From contig OX442323.1 in assembly GCA_949358305.1 (NCBI GenBank), positions 2,046,001 to 2,110,000 of the forward strand: a DNA stretch of 64,000 nucleotides, written 5' to 3'. A program made the position numbers and the translations under genes. This DNA comes from Strigamia acuminata (lineage: Eukaryota; Arthropoda; Chilopoda; Geophilomorpha; Linotaeniidae). Numbering within the stretch: the stretch's first letter is position 1; each line of letters starts with the position of its first letter. Under the pieces are notes generated by a model. The model searched no databases and was not told where the DNA came from. It saw only the letters and a program-made list of their open reading frames with translations. This document shows positions 27,806-39,300 of the stretch, piece by piece.

Positions 27806-29345
27806 TATCATTTTTTCGTTTTTTATGTAATTAGGGCCGATTGAATGGATTAATTTTACTCGGTCCACGGAGTGCTAAAATAGACATTTTGAGATTTTTT
27901 AAAAAAAGCGAAATGTCATGTCTCTGGAGATATGGGGAAGTGACTGGTCCAACCAAACACATTCTGTTGCCCTTGCCACGCCACTGCCCACAGCACTCGA
28001 TTTCTGCACGTAATCGAAAAAGATACCGCACCCACATCTAAGCCTCGAAAAATATGTAAATAAATGCACGCTCAGCTCGCCATCATTTTTCATGCCATCG
28101 TTGCCTCTAATCCCCGCCTAGTTCGAATAAAAGCCACTATCAATCAGAACGGCGCTAATCTGAATGAATATTACCTGCGTGCATTTACAATTCACCTATT
28201 GAACGGAACAATGATAAATGGCGATGATTAGACGGAAATGAACACGTTGCAGTACTGCACCGAACCAGGGCCCCCTTTATCTCCCACTTAGGCGTCTCCG
28301 ACTGCAACACAAGCTCGTGGGCAATCTCCGCCTTGCTGCCCTTCAAACACAGACCTCCGGGACCGTTTCCCTTTGGGCAGATCGACCGAGCAGAAAACTT
28401 GTCACGTATCCAGTTTCGCAGTCATTAGAGCGAGCTTCATTTGCCTCTCTCGCAACGCAGCACATGTGCAAGAAGGAGAGGAGAGGAGAGGAGAGACGAC
28501 CACCAAATTCTTTGCTTTCACAATGAATGAGGTTGAGGATTGGGGAAGTGAATGGGACAAAGGCGCCGGGCTCTGGCTCGGGCTCGGGCGCTGTGTGGGG
28601 ACACGGTGAGGGGAATTTAAGACCATCCGATACAGTATTACTAGTTGTTGTTCTCTAGGGTTGCTTTCAACCTCTCTCCGCTCGCACAAAGAGATTCTAC
28701 TTCTTTTTCGGGGCTCTGGAGGCTTCTTTCACAATATCAACATGGTGACAGATGATGCTTGGTTGGTGGGGGGAATGCCAAAGGTATGTGGGCAAAAAAT
28801 AAAATAACAAAAAAAGAAGAAGAAGATGGGTGATATTAAAAGGAAAAAGAATTTGGCTCATTTGTCATGTTTGGATTCTTTGGGAGAGGCGGAGAGCTTC
28901 AGTTCTGTGTAATAATTTGACGTTATTTCAGTACTAGTTAATGTAGAAAAAAAAAGACATTACCAAAGATGTATATAGTGTATTTCTTTATTATAACGCC
29001 ACAAACTCGTGAAAATTATCAGCAATACTAAGAATAAAGAAGTATCGTTAATATTATGCCTAGTTCACACTTGAACCACTTAAGTAGAAGTTGTGGGTTT
29101 TAGAAAGTCTAATATTGATGCACGTCTCGGTGTTTGGTAAGGCTTTTTTTAGTTTAAGTTGCCGACAGAGGGCTCTAGCAACGCCAGAAGTTGAAACGTA
29201 GAAACACAGAAGCGGTCATGTCGAGTTAAATAAAAGCCTTTCGGAAATAAAACTCGTCGAGATGTTTTGCACAAGTATTTAAATGGTCGCTCAAAGCCGC
29301 ACTCTGGCGAGGATCGACGCCATGTGTTGTGGAAGTGAAGAATGG

Positions 29346-29375
29346 GGCACGTGACGGCACGTGACGGCACGTGAC
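29346..29375. promoter_or_regulatory. Three head-to-tail GGCACGTGAC E-box decamers
   Basis: The decamer GGCACGTGAC is repeated exactly three times with no spacer. Each holds a CACGTG E-box extended to CACGTGAC, the form favoured by bHLH-Zip factors of the MITF/USF type. The spacing is about one DNA helical turn. Confidence 0.55.
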
Positions 29376-29445
29376 ACGGGTGCATCGAGATGTCGGTCGT
29401 AATTGATGAAATGTTTTATCGTCAATCGAAAATAGAGTCGCGAGT

Positions 29446-29477
29446 GGAAAGGAAAGGAAAGGAACGGAACGGAACGG
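29446..29477 (+). repeat. GGAAA/GGAAC pentamer tract
   Basis: Three GGAAA units are followed by three GGAAC units, 70 bases from the E-box triplet. Confidence 0.85.
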
Positions 29478-31254
29478 TTGAAAAGCAAGTTTGAAGGAAG
29501 AGAGAGAATAATGGATGGGCGTTTGTTTGCGATAGGAATGGGGAATTTTTTCTCGCGTGATAGTTAATGACGGCGGTGTCGCGATAGAGCAGTTGGTGTC
29601 TCTCCCGGTCACATCAATCATTGAAAACGATAAAGACGTTGGCTTTTTTCCCCGAGCCGCGCAAATCTGTAGCACGGATGAAGAAGGAATTTGTAAGCGC
29701 CACTAGTCTCTCGTGTTTTCTTCGCTTACCCACAATCACATACGCGAGTCTGGGCTCTAAGTGCCTGCGCAGCTACCATAAAACCAGCGCCAATATCGTC
29801 TAACTTGTAATTAATGGCCAAACCAAACCCAATGTGCTCTACATTATGATTAGTTTTCGACACTAAAACGCGCATTTGCTTGCATACAAATTCCAATTAA
29901 CCGGGTTAGTATTAATGGAATGCATCGTGCCACATTTCTACAAATCCTCTTATACTTTTAATTTTTTTAAAAAAAATGCATTATGGGAAATGAAGAGGGT
30001 TGCGATGGTTTTTTAATGGGCCATTCTGGGATTGCCGATGTGCGCCATCTTGGATCATTTTGCTGCACTGCAATTAGAATTAAGTACATTATTTGTACAT
30101 TAATGTAAATATTACAAAATTTATTTTGTCGGAGGATTTCCAATTGAGCGAGGTGGAAAAGTGTTAATTTCCGTTGGCGTCGCCAGTCGCATTCGACTTT
30201 TGGCCCGTGTTGGAGCGCAACTGGCTGCGAAACGTTGTTTTGAAGGACAACGGGTTAAGACAATTGGAGATAAATGCGCTGCTTTTACGAGCGGCGAAAT
30301 ATACGAGGCGAGCCGGGCCAATAATTCGTGCGAGTCGTAGATGACAAAATAGTGGTTGGGTCGTGTGTGAGATGTGTACGGCGGATTCGTGGAGCAAATG
30401 AGCGCGTATTTAACTTTTGTTTTCATTTTGTGGGGCTTTGAGTGCGCCATTACACAAACTGCTCACGTTCTGCACTCGTAATGATTTCCACTGAAAACCC
30501 ATATACAAGAAACTGATTGCTATCAGGAGGAAAATGCTCGTGTAATTTATGGATAAACTCGAGTAAATTGATGGGTTCATATGATATCCTTTAGGATGCC
30601 CCCTGTCGTCCTTTTGATGGGATTTGCGAAAAGAGAAAAAGCGGCGTTCAATTAAATTAATTGATTTCAATTGTTTTTGTTTCTTTAATCTCCAAATCCC
30701 CCGGTGGAAAAAAAGTCATTAGTTTTTGTTTCATTTCCGCGACCAGCGTTTGATGGGATTAGATTTGGACAAGTTATAAATTCTAATCAATAAATGCTCG
30801 TTCAGAAATATCGTCAAATTAGGCCCGCGCTCTTGGAGGCTTCTCAAGTGTGATTTACACCGTTTTAGCACTTAAATTTAGCTCTTTTAGGCTACAAGTA
30901 GCAGTTTTTATGTTTAATTCAGCAGAAAATGTGAATTTTAGGCCTGTTTTATGTATTAAATGGGTGTTTTCTGCTTAAAAAGTAGATTTTAGACCCTTAC
31001 TGAAAATTTAGATTTTTTAATGTAAAAATTACTTATTTGAAATCGGGTAAACAAGTTTAAAAAGGAGTTTTGGGAATTGAAAATTAATGTAATTGGATAG
31101 ATCTGTTTTGAACATTTATTGTAATGATTCTGTTATCGAGAGTTGCTTAGCAACGAGCAAGCACACTGAGACAGTAATCAAATTCTTGCTTTCCTTTCCC
31201 AGAGTTTACAAAGAAAGCAAGCAGCAGAAGCCCATTGCGCTCCATTCGATCCTT

Positions 31255-31278
31255 TTCTCTCTCTCTCTCTCTCTCTCT
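31255..31278 (+). repeat. (CT)n microsatellite
   Basis: About twelve CT dinucleotides. A shorter CT tract lies near 38441-38454. Confidence 0.85.
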
Positions 31279-33039
31279 TTCCTTCTCCTCAGAGAATAGA
31301 AATTGTTTTCTCCTCTGTTTGCTCAGCGTGGCTAGATAGCAAATAAAATATTGGTAAGTGATTCGAAATAAAGAGAAATATTGCGTCTCGTGATTGATTG
31401 GATTGGGGACAAGGTAAAGGTGAATTAAAGGTGAACTCGAGGCGACGGCGTTGTCAATTTGGGCTTGTGGGCTTGTGCACCTGTGTCACCTGTGCGTGGA
31501 TTAAAGGAATGGCAAGGCTTCTGAAATTCCCCACTGTTTCTCAGGTTGATGCTATCACTTGCAAAGAGGTGGGGTGTCTTGCGATAGTGTTAATGATTTA
31601 TTACTTTGCTTGCTCAGCTTGTTTTGGCAGTAGGGGGCTTTTTGTTGTGGTTTTGTCAAGGAATTTATTTCGACGTTTCAAGTGCGTTTCAAAGAGTTGT
31701 TTTAAGTGGTCTCGCGTTTCACAATGTTGGCTGCATTTCTTCCTGGTTGATTTGAGTGAAATTATGTAATTTTGGACTTTATTTTAGTAATAATTGTGAA
31801 TTTTAAGCTTGTTTGAGGAATAATTTAGTGTTTTTGGGCCTGCTGTTTGGATTTTAAGCTATGGTTAAACTTTTGGATTAAAAATGCATAGTTAATCCAA
31901 AGACTGTGTCTACAGTATAAAATTTTAATGTATGCTTGTGTACATTTATCTGCGTATGTATGCAAAAGTTTTCAGAGTTTTAATTTAAATTTATTGGCTT
32001 TTAACTCTGTTATTACAAACACGACTGAAAGTATTTTAACAACATGTAATAATCAGTGTACATCTTTACAAGCATTTATTGCTGCTTCATTTAAGACTAG
32101 TATCAAAAGAAAAACTGGTTTGAAATTCATTTTTATTTTTATTTCTAAATTTAAGCCTTTTTTTATATCTACTTTTCATGATTGAAACTTAAGAAGGGAG
32201 GGAAGGGAAAAAAAATCGCACTTTAAGCAGCTTAAATATTTATTATTTTATTTTATTTTATTTCATTTTTAAAAAAAATTAAGAAAGAAAAAAAAGACAA
32301 ATAAAAATTATAAGATACAAAAGAAATCAAACAAAGCGAAAATGTTTCTCATTTTGATAGCGAAATAAAAAGGGAGGATCAATACGTTATCTATCGCAGG
32401 AGAGGAAAAATGGAAGCATGAGAAAAGACAGACGGTCCACGCCACTAGTCACAGGATTACTGACTGATACGAATCTGTCCCTTGATCATTGAGCTGCAAA
32501 ATCTCGTGGGTGTTTGAAGTCGCCATTTCTCCCTCGCCAACCCCCTCTTTGATCCCTAAGCCCCGTCCATTAGGAAAGTGTAATCAACCATTGCAGTTTT
32601 TGCGGTGTGACGACTTTCATCTTATATTAACACATCTTGAAAAGTGCCCCTCTGCTCTGCTCACCGTTTCGAGCATTCGGATAACTCATCTCTGGAGAAC
32701 TAATTTAAGATAAGGAGATTTCGCTGATATTTCAATGTGTCTGCTGGAGCCGTAAAACTGTCCGCTCGGACCATAAACAGCGCGAATATGAAACTTTCGC
32801 CTACAGTGTCAAGTGCTTTGAAATTCTTGCAATTGATGGCTTGCTCTTGTAACCAGATCAAACAAAATTACACCATACAAGCAGCAGACCAGAAATTCGC
32901 TTCTACAGCGGTGAATTTCTGGCCCACAAGGAGTAAAGATGCACTGAAAAGACTGTTCAGTTAGTTGCAACTTCAAAACACCCTTAATGGAGTTATTTTT
33001 CACCTTTTACGTGTCTGGTTTTGACGCTAGGCTTCTAGT

Positions 33040-33329
33040 ACTACGTTTACATGCACGGAATACTTCGAGTGAGATGAAATATTTCGTGTGCACAACTGTC
33101 ATGTAAACAGGATTATTCGAGTAGTGAATAATCCCTCGCAGAAGGTTGTTTAATTCGAGTGAACTCGAACTATTTTTATTGCGCATGCGCGCATCGCTTC
33201 CGCCACTTCCCCATTGGTCAAAAACCGAAAGTGATCACAAATTATTTTCTGCGTGTAAACACAACAATTTGATTTTTTCACCACTCGAATTATTCACCAC
33301 TAAAAATATTCGGTACATGTAAACGTAGT
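33040..33329. mobile_element. MITE with ACTACGTTTACATG terminal inverted repeats
   Basis: ACTACGTTTACATG at the left end is matched exactly in reverse at the right end, with similarity continuing inward (ACCGAATA-like). The 290-bp element has no coding capacity. Target duplication and superfamily are unclear. Confidence 0.7.
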
Positions 33330-35035
33330 GTGGGTTGTTATTGTTCGGGTTTTGAGGTTAATCAAATCCAGACTGCGTATTTAGTTGAGAAAGTGTCGAA
33401 AACAAAGTTTTGGCCAGAGTTTCAGTTGCAGAAATGCGGTTAAGGATGTATGGGAGGGGACAGGGGATACAGTTGCAGGACATTACCTCATTCGGGGTGA
33501 AGCGAACTGAGGGGTAAAGTGGTTTGTGAGTGGTCCATCGAGTGATGCAGCTGCAAGACACTATCAAAACACTATCATTCAAATGCGGTCTTGACATTTG
33601 TTTACTTTGCGGACATGGGATGAACCTTTCATCTGGGTCTATTTTACACTTTGTTAGGCTTTTTCTAAGATATGGAGATGTGGTTTTTTTGTGCTGCCAA
33701 GGGATGGTGGTTGCGAGTTTATGTTGAGGTTGTTGGATCAAGGACACTTGAAATGGCACTTTTCAAGTTGAAGCTTATGGCAATAATGCAAGCCACAAGA
33801 TGAGTCAGACAGCTGTGGGGAATGTATGCTTTCCTCACTGGATTACTGCCATAAGCTTCTCTCAGCTTTATGTTGATGGTGCAGGTATTGAAGCAAATTT
33901 TGCTATTTTCATATGATAATTGAGAGTGGATGCGAGGGAAAACAATGGGCTGAATGAATTCATAGACTAGAATACCCATTCCACACAATTATGTGCAAAC
34001 GTATGGAAATTTGAGTAAAAGAACAAGGACCTGTTTTGATAACAAGACTAATTAGCATGGAAAACACAATTTATATAGTTTGCCTTCCAGATGTTATTGA
34101 AAGATTGTTCCATGCTGTTTCAGCTCAAATTAACCCTTTTTCCTCCGAGCCCGATCAATTTTGACCAGGTACGAGGGAGTTGTGTGACCATCTGTGGATG
34201 AAAGATTGGATTATACATTGCCTCAATCAGACTAGGGCTACCTAAGGTCAAATGTGTTAAGTACAATTAGGAAAGCGCTAACTATTGAATGTACAGTTTT
34301 ATCAGCTGCTGTTTCTTCAATTAGTTTTATTAGTTTCATCCTGATGGCAACAATACATGCTTCTTGCACCCACATAATTAGGGATGGCTTTATTGTTATC
34401 ATAATTTCTTGGTTGAGTGCCAAGTTTGAGCGAATAATAGAAGCAGGGACTAATAAAGGGGAAATCTGTCGGCTCCTCTGTTAATATAAGCAGTAGGTGT
34501 CCTGTGGTGCAGTTCCTACTTTTTATCAGGAAGACTATCTTTTTTTTAGACTTGAATGGATCATTGCGTAAAACCTAGTGGGAGTGTAAACTCAGTTTGG
34601 AAAAAAGGATTTTTTTCCCCTCTTTTAAGATCCCCATCTAAATCCAGAGATAAAGAATCACCATTGCTCGGTATTGGCTAAAACTAATCTCTGCAATTAT
34701 AAATTTATGCCGATGTGGAGGGGTTTAGTTTGGCTTGTCATCCAAGCTCATTAAAAATTCAATCTGTTAAAAAGTACTTTGGACAAACTCTCATTGACCT
34801 GTGTGCACTGCTAAAAGTTAGAGGCAAGATCGATTTCATATTCCCGGTATTAATTTTTAAGGTTTCTTGCGTCGTTAGTCAGTTTTGTCCTGATCTTTTG
34901 CTCTTCGGCGCTTTTATATATCTACTTTACAAGATCATCTTTAAACAATTTGCACTTCATCAATTAACCTTACCTCTGAATAAACGTGGAACGACTTTTC
35001 TTAAATATTTAGTTTAACGCTTTTCCGTTAAGCCG

Positions 35036-35085
35036 GACATAATTTTGAAAACAGGCATATGACTATCGGTAGGATCAACCAGGTA
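35036..35085 (-). other. Fragment matching the 5' end of 18S rRNA (copy 3, longest)
   Basis: The minus strand reads TACCTGGTTGATCCTACC, then GATAGTCATATGCCTGT and a TCAAAATTA-like continuation. It resembles the first 45-50 bases of 18S rRNA, with substitutions. Confidence 0.68.
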
Positions 35086-36057
35086 ATCCGTTCTCCTTGC
35101 TTTTAAAGGCGCCCCCCCCCCAACAAGATCGGAGGAGCGAAGCCGTAGAGATTTCCTCTTCCCATTTCGTCCGTTCGGGAGAAAATGCAACGGAAAGTCT
35201 GGAAGCTTATTTTTAATTGCCAATCTTGCCGATGCTAATTTTAATATTGACTGGCGCGTTAGATTTAATGGTATTAGAATGGATAGCATTACCGTCTCGA
35301 CGTCGAATAGAATTAAATGCAAATCTCTTAAGCAGAAGTTTAGTTAGAACAAACAAGGGGAAAAAATGACTCGTCACCTCGAATTAAACCGAAACCTGAA
35401 ATCTGCAATAGGGTTTATAATTTCACAAAGCCGGCCCGACTTGGCATTACCATACGGCCGACAATATAAAGCAATAAAGCATGAGCAAGTGATGACCCCG
35501 TGGGCAACGAAAGGCGTTTGGCAGCTTGTCGTGGAGTTACTTATGCTTCTTCGCATTCTTTTACCTCTTCTGGAACAAGGGGCAAGGCAGTATGGGGGTG
35601 GGCGCACCTTTTGGCCCTTGTCATCCATCTTCAAGTTGGATTGGATTGAGATTCCAGCCCGCCACTGACAGCTCCACACACTTGCTAAGGATGCCGGCTA
35701 TGCTTGTAATAATAATGTCAACGAGTAAAGGAGTTGCCTGTGCCTCTTTTTTTTCTTTTCAAGAGGTTAATGAAGTGTGAGTTATAGATGAAGTTTAAAT
35801 AACGTTTCTGGATATTTTTATTATAGACTTAGAAAAAAATGAACAACTCAGAAAGATATATGCACTCAGTATTATTAGCAGCGTTGTCTTGAGCTAACTT
35901 TTTTTGTAACAAAAAAAAATGGCAGCTGGTTCAGTCTGCTTTCAGTTCCTTTGGACAACCTCGAGTCGTTTCTTTGCTTGATCATGTCGTTGTCTATGGA
36001 AAAATGGTGAGAATTAGCCAAAAAAATTAAAAAGTGTGGGCTTAGCAAACTGGTGTA

Positions 36058-36391
36058 CAGTCGAGCCTCGTTATATCGAATTGCATGGAACCCGAGAAAT
36101 AGGTTTGTTATAACGATAGTTCATTATCGGTATATCAATTTTTTTTAACATGGTGCTAGCCATGCCATTTTTAAGTATTCGTTATAACGAAAAATTTGTT
36201 ATATCATGGTTCGTTATAACGAAAAAACTGTTATATTGTGGTTCGTTATAACGAAAAAACTGTTATATTGTGGTTCGTTATAACGAAAAATTTATTATAT
36301 TATGGTTCGTAAAACGAAAAATTTGTGAAATCGTGGTTCATTATAACGAAAAATTTGTTATATCGTGGTTCGTTCTAACGAGGTTCGACTG
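36058..36391. mobile_element. Non-autonomous pogo/Tigger-like transposon with internal 32-bp repeats
   Basis: The ends are CAGTCGAGCCTCGTTA and, in reverse, CAGTCGAACCTCGTTA, flanked on both sides by TA, the target duplication of the Tc1/mariner-pogo group. Inside, about five to six copies of a 32-bp unit with CGTTATAACGAAAAA fill most of the 334 bp. There is no transposase. Confidence 0.75.
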
Positions 36392-39300
36392 TATTGTATA
36401 AATAGTTTGGTAAAAGTATCCGAGATGACAATATTTTCTCCGACACGGAGGGGCTGTTGCCACATTTCGGATAGGTCAGGGTGGGTTTGGTTGGGTTGGG
36501 TTAGGTGAAGTTTGTGGTCCGTAAATTACAATAAAATTTGTCTTGGGATTTATAAATCTTGTCGTTAAACTTGCGTTGCTTTTGGCTCCCTGGAGAACAT
36601 CTATAGAGGAGTAATTGCTCCAAGAAGGTCAGTAAACAGACCGAAAAGCTTTTCATATTTTATGCTTTAATTTCAGAAAACTTTCCAATTTACTAATTAG
36701 TAATTCGTATAGAATCAAGAATAAACAAAACAGCAAAAGTTGCTAACTTGCTGATCTTGATGGGATTTGTTGTTTGGATTTTTATTAAATTGAGAAAAGC
36801 AAGGCTTAACTGCATAGCATTCTAGGTATGAGGCCATGAGGTTTCAAAGGTGTTTCTAAAATTGGCCACCTGAGGTGCTGTTGACCTCATCGTACATTCA
36901 AAATTTCATTATAAAAATTGCCAGCGGTTGTTACATGCGAAATGTAAGCATGTTTCCACGCATGTTCAAGGCTCGAATTGAAAATTATATTGCCTGGACG
37001 AAAATAATAGAAAATTTAAAAAGAAAAAATTGTCCACGAACCAAAAGTGAAAATTCGTGCATGAAGAAGCGAAGTACGGTCGCCCCCGTTCATTCACGCG
37101 GGAACGAGTGCGCGACAGGCGGCACGAAGCGGCGAAGCACCGTGCGTCGGTTTGCCACGTTAACATAGAAGAATTTTATTAATTTTGATCGTATTCTGGG
37201 AGTTTCGTGAATTTAATAGTGTGATGTGCTAATTAAACGTTAAATGAATGTTGGCATTTTGAGTTTGTGACAGGAAACAATTTGTAACGTGCAAATTCTC
37301 ACACGTCTATGAATTATTGCATGTGAGTTAGTAAAATGCCAGAAAAGGAAAAAATACAAATGGGGTTGGGAAAACATTGACGTCGATGATAATTAAAAAT
37401 GGTCGAAGAACATCCGTTAATGAGATGAACTCGATAATATTTTATGGAAAGAAAAAAATTAAATGCATTTTGGATTTATACGACCTGTCAACGGAAATTA
37501 TTGTTGTTTTTTGAGGTGTTTTTTGGAGTACGGCAGCGAGCGAGATTATGCGGCCGACGGTGTGCTTGCTGCGGCAGACAGATTGCGATTTTACCGTCGA
37601 AATTTAAAATGTGAAATCCATTAATTTTTTTTTATTTTTTTATTTTGGCTGAATTTTAATGTTTGGAGTTTAGAATACGAGATAAAAAAAATTCAAGTTG
37701 GTTTTGGAATATTTTTCGAGCAATAAAAGAAAAAAAAATGCTAAGGCGCTCTTGTGCCTTCGTTTCGAGACTCGGCTTTGCAAAATTGAATTGAAGAGTC
37801 GTTTTCTCTCGGTTGGAATGGAATAAATATGTGAGGACAGTGTGATGCATGATGGGACTAGGATAAGTTTTGTAAAATGTCAGTAAATCAGTAACAAAAG
37901 CGACGCTCTTTTTTTCTACGAGACACCATTTCGTGGTCCTTTATAGTCTATGGACAATTGTAAACTTCAAGTTGCCAGTCTGCACGAATACAAACTTTAC
38001 AAAAAATAGAATAAAACTTTAGGCCTACATTTAATTTTTTCTCCCCGTCTTCAAAACTTTTCCATCTTTTGTCTTTAATTAGGGCCAAAAAAGGCAGAGT
38101 ATTGAGTCGTTACTAAAACTCTTTGAACTGAAACAATTTGTGAGCTAAGTTTTCTTCTTCTTCTCTGTTTTTTTAACGCCAAGCACATTTGTGAGTCTCT
38201 GAGAATAGGACATGGGTTTTAATGAAACCTGTGATTAGTGGCAGTGTCTAAAATCCGAAATTAGGGGCCCCCAAACAAAACAAAAGATTAGTGAGTGAGT
38301 AATTAAAGAATAGCAGCGAAGGAGGAGGAAAAAAGGCAAACACTTAACACAGACATAACTCTGTTCGATTCGTGCCATCTGCACGTTTTAATGAAACGGT
38401 CCTAGTTTTTCCACTTTGCAAGAATGGTAAGAATGTGGTCTCTCTCTCTCTCTCTTTCTCTCGTTTTATTTGGATTGGATAGTGTAAGGAAGGAATGACT
38501 TACCTGTGGTCAGTGACCTCTGACGGCAGTGCAAAGGTCGGGATTAATTGGCCTTTTGATTCATTTCCTTTTGGGAAGTTGGAATGGGAATTATTATTAT
38601 TTTTTTTTAAAAAAAAAGAAATTGAGGGATTAATTTGTGTAAATTATGTTTATTTAGCCATTTTTGCAACGATAAAACGCCATAGGTGAATGAATTTGGT
38701 GAATGGCGTTATTTGTTGTGTTTTGTAATTTTTTGTTGTTGTAACGCATAGAAATGGTCAGTTTTTACCCATTTTGCATAACAATAGTCAATAAAATAAT
38801 TATTTTGCGATAATTTTAGTCTGAAATTTCAATCTTATAAATATTTTGCATGAAAATAGTCAGTTTTCAACCAATTTTTATATACAAATAGTCCATTTTC
38901 TATCATTTTGCACGAAAATAGCCAACCATTTCTTTAGTATCCATTTAATTTGATGCACATAGATATAGAAGACTATGGGGAAGTTTGTTCTGACCTAAGG
39001 TTTCTTGAATGTAAAAACATATGATAAATAATCCTTGTCTTCTTTTTGCTCACTTAAGGCCCATTTAATCTCACGAGTCCCTTAGGCCTTAAGTTTAATT
39101 GATTTTTTTTTTATTTTGATAAATAATAATATTTTAAAGCCCCAATCGCATTTGTACGAGCCGAATAAATAAAAAATGAGACAAAAACACGAGAAAATCA
39201 AACATTCCACGAATTGTTTAATTTCGCAATGTTAACCTACGGAGTTTAGGGCTAAAAAAAAAAGTTGGCCGCTGCATGACAGTTGATCCGTAAGTTATTG

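Larger units (their letters stand above)
27806..36057. other. Non-coding with E-box triplet, MITE and 18S-like fragment
   Basis: GC-richer patches occur around 28260-28730, 29280-29800 and 30120-30460. The segment 33360-34480 is unusually non-repetitive with several short frames, but no family is recognisable. A run of ten Cs lies near 35112. Confidence 0.5.

Noticed and set aside
31739-31753. CCTGGTTGAT word as a possible fourth 18S 5' fragment
   Set aside because: The match ends after ten bases and the continuation is unrelated.
33358-33988. Two adjacent minus-strand frames (133 and 89 codons) as a small gene
   Set aside because: No family similarity, codon bias or convincing splice junction; overlaps only unremarkable non-coding DNA.
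36478-36508. GGTTTGGTTGGGTTGGGTTAGG as telomere-like repeat
   Set aside because: Irregular units in only one short stretch; not a TTAGG array.
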